Below, piece by piece: positions 24,901-34,536 of a stretch of 64,000 nt of DNA. The position numbers and the translations under genes are program-made. Numbering within the stretch: position 1 is the stretch's first letter; the number at the start of each line of letters is the position of its first letter. The stretch comes from Stachybotrys elegans (Eukaryota > Ascomycota > Sordariomycetes > Hypocreales > Stachybotryaceae), in NCBI GenBank assembly GCA_020746835.1, contig JAGPNK010000008.1, positions 496,001 to 560,000 of the forward strand. The letters run 5' to 3'. Below the pieces are notes generated by a model that worked only from the letters and a program-made list of their open reading frames with translations, was not told the origin of the DNA and did not search any database.

Positions 24901-26388
24901 GACCTCTTTGGCCGTCTGCTGATATTTTCCGTTTCGTCATGGTGATGCCCTTCATCCACCCTATTTGTGACTGGCTCCGGTCCGTGACTGAATTGGAGGC
25001 CACTCTGGCTTTCATCGAGGGCCCACGCCAAGCAGAGCTGCTGTGAGCTCCATTTGGATTGGTTGTCCCCATTCCTAGGGTGAGAGCGCTCTGCCTTAAG
25101 CCAGCAGCCATGTTGGTGGACCTGGAGTCGCTCATCGTTCCTGTTTTCCTATCCCGACCCATGCTTTCATCAATGGTTCGGAACGTCTTGTAGGCTGCGC
25201 CTTTTCGTGTGAGGTTCAGGCCCTTCCTTGCTGGGCCATTCTTGATATGACCCACGGATGATAGAACGTCTGTGTCGATACAGTGTAGTTTGAGCTCGCT
25301 GCCAGTACCCCAAGAGACGAGCTGAAATTCGCGATTATCAAGGCCATCCTCGGTAATACCACCACGGCTCCGCCACAAGAACTCTTTTGCCTTGCAATCT
25401 CCATGACCGGGGAAGACAGCCACGGGATCAACGTGCTTGTCCATGACGGGGCCTTCCTCCCACCGTCTGTCATAGAGATAGAGATCACCTGGTTCATTCT
25501 GCGGCATGGCAAGGAGGCCACAGCCGAAAGGGGTGTGACGCGCTCTCCATACAGGATAATCTGTACGAATGACGTATTCTAACTGGTCGACATCGTTATC
25601 ATAGTCCCAGAACTTGATGCTTTTGTCAAGGGAACAAGTCACGATGCCAGTTGATCGTGTCCTGTTCCAGTCCAAGCCATAAATCTTCGAGGTGTGCGCA
25701 CTGATGGACTTGAGAGGCTCGCGCGCAAAGCGATCATCCCATATATGAAGCCAACGATCGTGGGACGAGGCAAGAATGTGTGGATCCTGCCTGTTGAATT
25801 TGACCTGCGTTGCGCCCGCAAACCAATCGCAGAAGGTTACAACAGGCTGTCTTGGCCGCCGCAGGTCCCAGCAGTGAACGTAGCCATCCACGGAACAAGT
25901 TGCCAGGACATCTGGGTGGTGAGCTGAGAAGTTGATGTCAGTGATGGCTCTGCTGTGCCCTTCCAAAGAGTGCTCAATCGCGCCCGAGTTGGAATCTTCC
26001 CTCATGTTGAGATTCCAGACTAGAGCACGGTGGTTGGCCGTAGAGACAACCCAGTAGTCGCGCGCTGCGAAGGGGGACCACTGAACGTCCACGACAAGCC
26101 ACGGTAAGCCATGACTGCGCAGCCTCCGCGGCGGGTTATACGGAGAGTCTAGGTCGATGATTGCTAATCCATCGGGTCTTGAGCAATGTTAGCGACGATC
26201 AAAAGTTGTGGACGAACAGCTACTCACGAAGCCAGTGCTATGTCTCGACCAGAGGGGGAGATGGTGGCGGAGCCAGTAAATCCATCAACATGGATCGTGC
26301 CATCGGCTTCGAAACTCTCGCTGTCGTATGCAGACTTGATGATTTTGCCCTTTTTGGGCAAGTCGAGGGTCTGGTCAAAGGACGGCAT
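21926..26388 (-). CDS. MTC5: SEACAT/GATOR2 subunit Mtc5/Sea3 (WDR59 orthologue)
   Basis: CDS complement(join(21926..26177,26228..26388)), 1470 aa. The 50-bp intron ends in CAAG. Residues about 60-330 form a WD40 propeller (GHSRAITDINFSAHHPDVLATCSVDGYVHCWDLR; later SLDKSIKFWDY). An RWD domain follows near 495-610 (QEELLRVSKKIPKVAWDNID). The C-terminus carries a Cys/His-rich RING-like module about 1310-1385 (CDRCHLTQSQLRCVYCLEPVDGL, then SCGCASHDRCLAEW and CPAGDECNC). WD40-RWD-RING is the order in WDR59/Mtc5, which acts at the vacuolar membrane upstream of TORC1. Middle regions are Ser-rich and likely disordered, with a GTGTGVGTGTGTG tract encoded by a small repeat near 23,905-23,945. It diverges from UBC13. 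Confidence 0.92.
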
Positions 26389-27190
26389 TGCGACAGACGT
26401 GCGCCAGGGATGGCGCCTCAGCCTCTGTCTTTGGGTTCATCCGCGCCGAAGACAACCATGCGAAGGCTCTACTGCATCATCGGGAGTCTATAAATGCTGT
26501 CGCGATAAGTTTGTCGTGCCATATTGAGATGCGAGTCCAAAGTTTGATGAATATGCAAGGTCAGGGAGATGAATGCATGGGATGAGGTCAAGCTGCAGCC
26601 GACACATGCACCAGCTTGCAAGGTTAGCACCAGATCCTACTAGCCGAGACCGAAGTTTCCCCCCACATAATTTCAGTGCAGAAATACATCCCCACTCCTT
26701 TCAGCACTGCTCACGGTACAGAGCCCGCTGGTGGTTTAGCTTTATTGCAGGGCAAAATGGATGCTCTGGTCGAGCTTTTTGGACAGAATACTTCCCAGAC
26801 TCTTGGATCAAACGAGCGAAAAGACTGGCCTTGGATAAGCTGCGAACGTCTTCGGTGTTTGGCCTTCACTGCCTTGTTTTCTAGATCTTCTGGTCCTTTG
26901 CGTCACTGCAAATCCAGCAGCAGACCCAACAGGTCTCAGCCACATTAACAGACAGGACAGTCAGAAGATAGAGGTACCTTAGCTTTCGTATTGGTCTTGG
27001 TACCTACCCCAAGCCCATCCTTTCCTGCCCCGCCTCGATAACCCCCCCTCCACCAACGACAAAGACGTGCAGTGCGGCTTGGAGATATCAGCAACTTCAT
27101 ATGATACAGACTTAAACCCGCCCTTCTGCTCTGTTGCTGCGCCACCTCTCTGCTTCTTCTCGGATATACAGTAGTCACACCACCGCGACC
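26389..27190. other. Divergent promoter region, MTC5 / UBC13
   Basis: 800 bp between divergent starts. The part next to UBC13 is rich in C/T. Short frames only; no gene is seen. Confidence 0.5.
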
Positions 27191-27825
27191 ATGGCTCTTC
27201 CGAAGCGTATCGTCAAGGAAACGGAGAGGCTGATGGCTGAGCCGTACGTTGCCGCCTTCGCAATACCTGCAAAGCTTCCCAAGGCTTTCAACTGACGAGT
27301 TGCGCAACAGAGTCCCAGGCATCAGCGCCGTGCCTCACGAGGAGAACCTACGATATTTCGATGTCGAGATTCACGGTCCTGCACAGTCACCCTACGAAGG
27401 TCGGTAGACCAAAGCCTTGCTCTTATCCCCGCGACCACCTATCTGACAAGTCTTCAGGCGGTATCTTCAAGCTCGAACTCTTCCTGCCCGACGACTACCC
27501 CATGACGCCACCCAAGATCCGCTTCTTGACCAAGATCTTCCACCCCAATGTCGACAAGCTCGGCCGAATCTGCCTCGACGTTTTGAAGAGTCTGTCCCCG
27601 TCCCATCCGAGACGGATCTTCTCTTCCAACCCGCTGACGTACTCTGTAGACAACTGGTCGCCCGCCCTTCAAATCCGCACGATTCTTCTCTCGATCCAGG
27701 CGCTTCTTGGAGCCCCAAATCCCGATGACCCCCTCGCAGCAGACGTGGCCAAGAGCTGGAAGGAGGATGAGCAGGCGGCCATCGCCACCGCGAAGGAGTG
27801 GACTGCGAAATATGCCAAATCTTGA
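27191..27825 (+). CDS. UBC13: Ubiquitin-conjugating enzyme E2 Ubc13
   Basis: CDS join(27191..27243,27311..27399,27458..27589,27650..27825), 149 aa; introns 67, 58 and 60 bp. Hallmarks of Ubc13 are [11 protein letters not shown] with the catalytic cysteine at about residue 86, HPN upstream of it (FHPNVDKLG), [10 protein letters not shown], and [29 protein letters not shown] at the end. With its Uev partner (Mms2) this E2 makes Lys63-linked ubiquitin chains for error-free post-replication DNA repair. The third join gives LKNNWSP; the donor there is GTCTGT, which departs from consensus, but the reading frame and family alignment leave little choice. An uninterrupted frame from 27361 reads through introns and is not the protein. 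Confidence 0.95.
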
Positions 27826-28362
27826 TTGATTCTGTGGCAGGACTATTCTTACTCAATTTTAGCGGAGGCGATTACATCACGGAATGACTTGTGCCTTGAG
27901 GGAGTTCGGGTCCAACTATCTAGAGAAAACGCTGTCATAAGACCGATGAGATATGCATGCTTTGACAGGCTATATGAAGATCAGGAAGACGAGCTTTGTT
28001 CAGTGCACAAAGAAGCAGAGGACATGTTTCCAACGTGTTTTTATTTTCTCAAGAATAAATTCTTAGCCTGCGAGTCAATACATTGCACAGTTGTCGGAAA
28101 ACACGATCCTAAGCGAGGCGTGGCGGATACATGACGTTGTGGCGATTGAAACCCTAAGGAGGGGTTTTTGAAAGCAAGCAGAACCTCACTGAGGCATGGA
28201 CCCGAGACCTTCCGTCGATACCGATGTGGGATTAAGAGTATGTGATCTGATTGACACATCAATTTGGGTATAAGCAGTTTTAGGTCTGCTCTTCGAGTTG
28301 ATGTATCTACAAGGCTAGAGTACACAAAGGGAAGTCGAAATGCGTTGTTAGACGCGTATTGA
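27826..28362. other. Intergenic, converging UBC13 and ATP7 ends
   Basis: About 540 AT-rich bases between converging stop codons, consistent with two 3' untranslated regions. No gene is seen. Confidence 0.5.
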
Positions 28363-29112
28363 TTACACAGCGGCGAGATCGCCAAACTTCTCCTGTAGTG
28401 GGTGTCAGCTCTGTGCGAGTCGTAGGATCCCGAGCAACGTACCTTGTATCCCGGCACCATCCAGCGTCCCTTGGAAACGAGCTCGGCGGTCTTCTCGTCG
28501 ATGGACTTCTCGGCGGCAGCAACCTCGTCCTAGAATTGGTGAGCACCTCCATCACAAGCACACAGGTGTCCAGACGTACGACAGTGAGGTCCTCGAAGGG
28601 TCGGGCAGACTCGATGTTGTTCAGGGTAGCGGCGAGGTCCTTGAGCTCGAGGTCGACGGCCTGCTTGGTGGCCTCGGCGTTCTTGACAGCCTCAGCCTCG
28701 AAGACATCGATGGCCTTGAGCTGACGGCTGACGTCGTAGGTGGCGGGCTTGAAGTCCTTGAATCGCTTCTCGATCTCGTCGATGACGGCCTGGTTCTTGA
28801 GGACGGATCGGTAGGCGGAGAAGTCCACGGTCGTGGGCTGCTCGGACAGCACCTGAACCTTGCGGCGGGCATCCTCGTTGCGCTTCTTGAAGGCCTGGAG
28901 GGAGGACACGGTCTGGCCGCGGAGGCCCAGTGAGCTGGTCACCTTGACCCAGTCAAGCTTGAGAGCCGCGCTTCGCTGTTGGAGAGGAGAAAGAAAATTA
29001 GCTCAACAGATCCGGGCTGTCGCGCGAAGGCAATGCCGCCTCGACGCGGGTCTTGCATGCTCAATTGTCATCACAAAGGGGGAATGAACCGGACGAAACT
29101 CACCGTAGCCAT
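28363..29112 (-). CDS. ATP7: Mitochondrial F1Fo ATP synthase subunit d (Atp7)
   Basis: CDS complement(join(28363..28392,28443..28529,28580..28975,29104..29112)), 173 aa. The first exon is only nine bases (ATG plus two codons) before a 128-bp intron; the last is 30 bases. The protein reads [21 protein letters not shown], then the peripheral-stalk helices [19 protein letters not shown] and [20 protein letters not shown]. It ends [18 protein letters not shown]. Length is normal for fungal subunit d. It is part of the stator linking F1 to the membrane sector on the matrix side. All three introns have strong donors (GTGAGT, GTACGT, GTACGT). Confidence 0.95.
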
Positions 29113-29624
29113 TTTGTCGATGAGTGCGATTGGGGGTGGACGGAGGAGTGTGATGATTGATGGTCTTGACTGACTTTGCCGAACTTGACCGGTCAGGGAA
29201 GCCCAGCCAAGGGACGTCACGTGACGGACCTCGAGCCTCCAAATTCACCCGACATGGAATTTAGATATACGCCGTAAGACAACCAATTCCAACATTGAAA
29301 AATGCTCATAATTCACCAAGCATGAACTAATGAACCGCGCTTCTTCCGTTGCTGACACTGTATCCATGACTTTCGCGGCTATCACGGACGCTTCTGAAAT
29401 GACTCGACACAATCACAGAGACACGGAGACACGTAGACACGACAATGGATCAAGCTCACAATAAGCTCATTGCTTCGGCAGCCCTTTTTATTTTGTTAAT
29501 CCGAACCGGTTTAATCCATACTTGCTTCTCAAGAACCATGTACAACTCTTGACAATTATCGAGTCAACTGTGCGCTTCATGCTACCAGCCATGCCTGTTT
29601 GATGGGCAAGACGACAACTCATGT
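29113..29624. other. Intergenic between EGD2 stop and ATP7 start
   Basis: About 510 bp holding the ATP7 promoter and EGD2 terminator. No gene is seen. Confidence 0.5.
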
Positions 29625-30379
29625 TCAGATACTTAGAGCCATGATGGAGTTGACAATGTCATTGTCGTTCTCCTTGAGGGCCTTGATGGCCTTCTTGCGG
29701 CTGACGTTGGCCTGGGTCATAACCAGCTCGATGTCCTTATCCTCGAGACCCTCGGCGTCGACCTCCTCACCGTCATCCTCGTCGTCGTCCTTCTTGGCCT
29801 CAGCAGCCTCGGGAGCCTTGCTGGGCTCGCCGTGGTTGTGGCCAGAGTGGTCCTCGGCGTTGGCAGCGGCGAGCTGCTGGGCAGCAGCCTGCTGAGCCGT
29901 GGCGTTCACGTCCTCAATCTTGGCCTCACCAAAGACACTTCCAAGAGTCAGCGACAAGCACCAGGTTTTTACAAGGCTCGACAAACTTACATGTAGGTGT
30001 TGCTGTTGGGAGACTTGTAGACCTCGGGGGTGTTGATGACGAAGAGCATCTGTTCGCCAAGTCAGCTTCCATCTCTCTCCTCGCCCCCTCGGCGGGGCAC
30101 CACATAAATGCGTCCGCATCACCCATCAGGAGCTTCACATACGTTCTTGGGACGGCGGAGAGTGACGCGAGTGATGCCAGGTACTCGGGTCAGGTGGAGC
30201 TTCTCGAGGGCCTTGCGAGCCTTCTTCTCGTTGCGGGAGTGAACGATGTTGGTGGAGCCGGCGGGCAGGCTGCCATCGCCAGTCTCCTCGACGTCGGAGT
30301 CATCGCTGGAATCCTGATCCTCGACGGTAGGGTTCTGAGGCTCGTCGTCAGGGAGCTCCTCGACTCTGGGGTTCGCCAT
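29625..30379 (-). CDS. EGD2: Nascent polypeptide-associated complex subunit alpha (Egd2)
   Basis: CDS complement(join(29625..29937,29991..30049,30143..30379)), 202 aa; introns 93 and 53 bp. An acidic N-terminus precedes the NAC domain ([21 protein letters not shown], then [27 protein letters not shown]). An Ala/Gln and acidic linker ([12 protein letters not shown] ... [11 protein letters not shown]) leads to the C-terminal UBA domain ([34 protein letters not shown]). With the beta subunit it binds at the ribosome exit tunnel and prevents mistargeting of nascent chains. The second intron ends GGAAG, a non-YAG acceptor that the NAC-domain alignment requires. Start [10 protein letters not shown] is the first ATG. 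Confidence 0.96.
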
Positions 30380-31115
30380 TTTTTCGATACTGATGTGGCG
30401 GGCACAAGTTAGCTAGCCTTGTCGAATTTACTGAAACCCAAATCACCCCGCAGTTGCTCGTCGCCGTGGCCGCTGGAACGAGCTCCGGGTAGTAACAACG
30501 GGGCAAAATAGAGGAGGGACGGGCTACATACGAGGTTTATTAGCCTGGCGTCGTCTGTTGTAAGGTCGGTTCGTTGGAGTTCGTCTTGCGATTTTGTGAT
30601 GCAAAACCACAGCAGAGGAAATTCTAGGGCTTGGTGGTGGGAGGGAACGGCTAAGCTCAATTAGGTAATCAAGGTTTATCACTTGCAGAATGAGAATGGG
30701 CGGGTGGTTCGGTGGTTCAATTGCCTCGCAGCAGCCTCCGCCGCCGCCGCCTGTCGCCTGTCGCAAACGGCTGGAATACTGTGGAAAACATGATGACGGC
30801 AATCTACAAAACACTCGAGTAAACACGGAATTTGGTTGATATGCCCTGTATTTGCTTTTTACAACAATTCACCGTATGCTCATGAATAATCTCCTTTGCC
30901 TTTTAAATTCATTGGATCTCTGAATTTCCGTGACGACGCCGTTCATCATCAAAGATGAAATGTGACATACAGCCCTTCCAGAACGGGAGCAAAGGTAAAT
31001 CCAGCAGCCCTTTGCCGCCAACTATGCCTTGCCTATCCGGATCCGGGTCCATGCCCAACGATCTAATTCCAGCTTCCAAACATCCTCCGTAGACTCCCAA
31101 GCCCAAACCTCGCGA
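30380..31115. other. Intergenic between RPL14 stop and EGD2 start
   Basis: 735 bp with EGD2 promoter and RPL14 terminator. It contains a GCCGCCGCCGCC-like stretch near 30,740-30,752. No gene is seen. Confidence 0.5.
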
Positions 31116-31621
31116 TTATGCCGAGGCCTTGATCTTGGAGAGGGCCTTGCGTTCCTCGAATCGGCGCTGCTTCTTGAGTCGCAGAACCTTGAAGCGATCG
31201 AAGTCGGTTAGGGCCTTCCTTCGGGCAATCTGGTCGCGCTTCTTGGCCCAGTTGGTCTCCTTCCACTTGGCGTCAATCTCCGACTTTTCCCAGTCCTCCT
31301 TGAGGCTGGCGTGGCGGGCACCGCGGTTCAGGCCCTCGACGGACAGGGAAGACAGGAGGCACTTGGAGAGGGGGACGGATTGGCGGGGGACGACGAGCTC
31401 GGGGTTTGAGGAGGGTCCTTCGACAAGAACCTGCGGGCCAGTTAATATTTCCTGCTCTCTCGTGTCGCATTCAGGTCGTCGAATCAACGTACTCGCTTGT
31501 GGTCGACGATCTCGACAATAGCGGCCAGGCGGCCAGCGAAGGGGTGGTCGCCGTTGATGACAACAACGCGGCCAACCTCAACGAGGCGCCAGCTGGAACC
31601 CTCAATCAATGCTTCGCCCAT
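31116..31621 (-). CDS. RPL14: 60S ribosomal protein L14 (eL14)
   Basis: CDS complement(join(31116..31430,31493..31621)), 147 aa, intron 62 bp. The join reads IVDHKRVLVEGPSS. The N-terminal KOW/SH3-like fold (SWRLVEVGRVVVINGDHPFAGRLAAIVEI) and the eL14 core (KEDWEKSEIDAKWKETNWAKKRDQIARRKALTDF) are both present, followed by a basic tail rich in Lys/Arg. Length is typical for fungal eL14. The start MGEALIEGSSW has a CACCATGG context. The in-frame ATG at 31714 lies within a probable 5' untranslated intron and is unlikely to be used. Confidence 0.96.
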
Positions 31622-31632
31622 GGTGACAGTGT

Positions 31633-31730
31633 CTGGTGGTGATTGGTCAGTCCCAAATCGGATTTTTGAGGTTTGGATGCGGTGGGGGAATATTGCTGTG
31701 CGTGCTGGGTTCAAGGAGAGGTTATCATAC
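31633..31730 (-). other. Probable 5'-UTR intron of RPL14
   Basis: On the minus strand, donor GTATGA at 31730 is followed 98 bp later by CACCAG, with a good branch site ACTGAC 12-18 bases before the acceptor. It ends 11 bases before the RPL14 start codon. Leader introns are common in fungal ribosomal protein genes. Transcript evidence is not available here. Confidence 0.5.
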
Positions 31731-31979
31731 CGGTAGTCGAAGATGCTGTTCCGTTAGTAGAGAGTGGATGGTGGATGGATTCACACACGCCGAAGACGCC
31801 AATAACTTTTTGCTGACCGGCTCTGCAAGTGTGCGGGCAGAAATCATCCCTTGCCCTAACCAAAATTTACGGTCCTTTGTTCTACCGGTTCCGACCACCA
31901 TCTGTGGATCCTGGGGGGATGAGCTGAATGACTAAGCTTTTCAAGGCTCCGTGCGCTAGGCGAGAATAAAGTCTTCAAC

Positions 31980-32381
31980 ATTTTTTTCTTCACTCTGACC
32001 CTTTACTCTCTTGTCCTTCGACACTCGACCAAACTCCTGAGAATCATGGTCTCCGTATGGTAAGTGACGATGCATTTTTTCCTTCTGCCGCAACTCTTAT
32101 GATGAGGTAATTTGCGATTGATTCTTTCCGGTGGCTCTCTTTCGCCGGAGTGGCTAAATCGGACTGATACATGATAGTCAATTCTTACATATTCTGAATT
32201 GGTTGCGTTTCGAACCTAGCATGACATTTTTACACCATTGTTATTGCATTCGCTAACCTATGGTTTGCAGAACTAGAATTCGCTGCTGTACACCTTACTG
32301 CATCGCGATGCAACGCGGCTGCAGAGAACAGGCGGACAATTCCCTTTCGTCGCATCATTATACCATGGCAACAGAGAAAAG
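31980..32381 (+). ncRNA. Putative spliced non-coding transcript, possible snoRNA host
   Basis: A promoter-like C/T-rich stretch leads to a strong intron. The donor is GTAAGT at 32060, the branch GCTAAC at 32251-32256 and the acceptor TTTGCAG ends at 32270, giving 211 bp. Joining the flanks gives ATG GTC TCC GTA TGA, so the only upstream ATG is followed by a stop and no useful protein results. Another GTAAGT lies at 32382. The intron holds a C-box-like ATGATGA (32099-32105) and a CTGA D-box-like motif about 65 bases later (32164-32167), as in an intron-encoded C/D snoRNA. I could not find a convincing terminal stem or a known rRNA target, so this stays tentative. It would share a divergent promoter with RPL14. 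Confidence 0.3.
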
Positions 32382-32609
32382 GTAAGTCAGAGTGTAGAAC
32401 CGTGTAGGGCCGTCTAGATAAATTAGATTCAACAATAAATGATGAATTTTCCGTCCATATACAATGAACATATAGAAGCCTTTCGTTCTTGGCACGAGAT
32501 GACATTTCTGGGGGCGCTGCAAACTACCTATGCAAAGTATGTGGAAATGGATCGTGAATTCGTACAAGTTACACTAGTTCCGTTCTAATGGTACTCCATT
32601 GGCCTCCAT

Positions 32610-33109
32610 TTAAGCCTTGCCCTTGCGCTTAAGGTATTCTTCCTCCTCGTTCTTTAGCTCAGCATCGAGCTTGGCGCCCTGAGAGGGTTCGTTGCCGTGC
32701 AGCTTGGCCTGTAGAATGTTAGCGAATGGCAGGAATCCCAATGTTTCGAGAAGCCGACGTACGGGCAGCGTGGGGTCCTTCTTGAGCGCCGTGGTTTCGA
32801 GATCTTCGTGGCTCTTAGACTTTTGCTAGGAGGATTGGTTAATATCATGTAATCGGAACGGGCCCATGGCTACAAACCTCCTCAGCAGCCAATCGGTTGG
32901 CGATTGATCGCTCATCCTCTGCTTGTCATCAGCGGCTGTCGTGCAATTGATAAACAGCATGGGTAAGGTTTACTGGAATCGAGGGACTGGTGAGAGTTGA
33001 CCTGGCCCTCCTCGTAGGGCGTCGACTGGTTCAGCTCCGACTGCTTGACATTTCGCTGGTCGCCTGCTTCGTAGACGCCGCGGTTGCCGACCTGAGAGTA
33101 TCCGCTCAT
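32610..33109 (-). CDS. Small conserved hydrophilic protein, function unknown
   Basis: CDS complement(join(32610..32708,32763..32825,32878..32918,32974..33109)), 112 aa from four exons; introns 54, 52 and 55 bp with GTACGT, GTTTGT and GTAAAC donors. The protein starts MSGYSQVGNRGVYEAGDQRN. It continues with NQSTPYEEGQ, DERSIANRLAAEEQKSKSHEDL and KDPTLPAKLHGNEPSQGAKLDAELK, ending in a basic KRKGKA tail. It is charged, poorly hydrophobic and probably largely disordered or helical. I recall similar short proteins annotated as hypothetical in many ascomycetes, but no function. Four exons that all keep frame and have standard signals are good evidence that it is real. It diverges from the Fmp46-like gene. 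Confidence 0.8.
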
Positions 33110-33998
33110 TGTGAGTGTTTTGTATGAGAATTAAGTAGATTGGATTGACGAATAGTGTCGTTATCTTGCTGTTCAATGTTGATTGACGTGAATTGCTGCA
33201 GAAGCGTTGGAAGGTCGTTTGTGCTTTTTGTACCATCGGCATGCTCCACTGATCGCGATAATCGACGTCATGATATGGCGAGTAGTTTGACATCACCGCG
33301 TGTACGTCATAGAGAAACGCCCAGATTACAAGAGAAGCATAGCAGGATCGGCAAAGGCCCAGCCTGTGCCTGAGTCTGAGTTTTGAGTTGTAGGGTCTGC
33401 ATTCTGGATTGCTGGCAATGGGGTTATTCTAAGGGCCATTTCAGCTCGGGATGTGAGCACAACCCATGTGCATATTCCATGGCCTCGCATGAACCAACCA
33501 TATCCAGGAGCAAGGATGTCCGATTTTCGAATCTGATTGAGACCACTCTACGTCCCTTCTATTCACCTGACATCAGATAGAGGCCAAGGCGAATAACTTA
33601 GTACTCGAACACCATTACTGCAACCTGCCATGCCTTCAATCTACCCTGTAACATTGAGTCTGCCGGTGTGTGCAAGCCAGCAGGGCTATAAACACTGCAC
33701 CCCTTTGCAACCAGGTACAGTGATCAATTGTATGATGCAATACAGTATATGAAATGGTCATGCCATAACTGCAGAAGATGTCGATGGAAGAGCCTCCAGT
33801 TCGGCGCATCTCTCTGTTGTAACATGTTGTTGGGGGACATGTGAAGCGCACAGGCCACACGCAGCTCAGTCATCACGTACTCCAGCTATCCGATTTGGGA
33901 TAGGTTCAGTCAACCTCGTTCGTCATTACGTCCCACTGGCAGGTACCTCCTGCTAGATTCACGTCAAGGTCCGATTTCACGCTCCAAAGGCCATCAAC
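33110..33998. other. Divergent promoter region
   Basis: 890 bp between the small protein gene and the Fmp46-like gene. It contains an AGGTACCT element at 33941-33948, about 50 bp before the latter's start codon. No gene is seen. Confidence 0.5.
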
Positions 33999-34536
33999 AT
34001 GTTCCGATTCGTATGTCGCAGCAATCGCCCCCTCCAATGCCCAATGACTCATGCTAACACCAAGCACAGCGCAAAACCCTCGACATCGTCACCGTCTTCC
34101 ACAAGGCGAGCTCGCCTGCCTCTGTGCGGGTGAGCAACCTGATGAAGCAGGCCTCGGCCAACGCTTCAGCCGGAGCCACCCTCGACCAGGCCAGCGACCA
34201 CAGCGCACAGAACAAGTTCTCTCGAGATCCCTTTGAGCTGAACATAACTGAGGACCCTCCTACGACCGACCAGGTGCAGACCATTCTCGGCTACGTGGGC
34301 AAGGGTGGTATCTCTGCCATCATCAAGGGCGCCAAGGACGAGCAGGACGCCCTCAAGCGATTCAAGGAGAACAAGGATAGCTTCTTCAGGCCTACGGTAT
34401 GTCATTGCGCAGCCGAATATCTTGTCATACTGGACGCTGTTCTAACGAGCACAGGTTGTCGATTGGAACAACGGCAAGGCCGTAGTGGGAGACAACGAGT
34501 CGGAGATCTTGAAGATGCTGAGCCAGAAGGAGTAAC
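33999..34536 (+). CDS. FMP46: Fmp46-like mitochondrial redox protein (thioredoxin fold, DUF1687)
   Basis: CDS join(33999..34010,34070..34396,34456..34536), 139 aa. The first exon is 12 bases (MFRF), followed by a 59-bp intron with GCTAAC branch; the second intron is also 59 bp. The protein reads MFRFRKTLDIVTVFHKASSPASVRVSNLMKQ. This matches the Fmp46 family, whose fold resembles thioredoxin and where the N-terminal strand-loop (TVFHKASSPAS) replaces the usual CxxC region. The segment TTDQVQTILGYVGKG is the conserved centre, and RPTVVDWNNGKAVVGDNESEI is the final strand-helix. No CxxC is present. Function in mitochondria is poorly known. An uninterrupted frame from 34051 reads through the second intron and is not the protein. 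Confidence 0.88.

Noticed and set aside
27361..27825. 154-codon frame as the Ubc13 protein
   Set aside because: It reads through two introns, replacing the conserved KNNWSP junction with a non-homologous stretch. The four-exon model restores the full family sequence.
32148..32235. A tRNA gene in the putative host intron
   Set aside because: Box A- and box B-like words are present, but the acceptor, D and T stems do not pair and no anticodon arm can be drawn.
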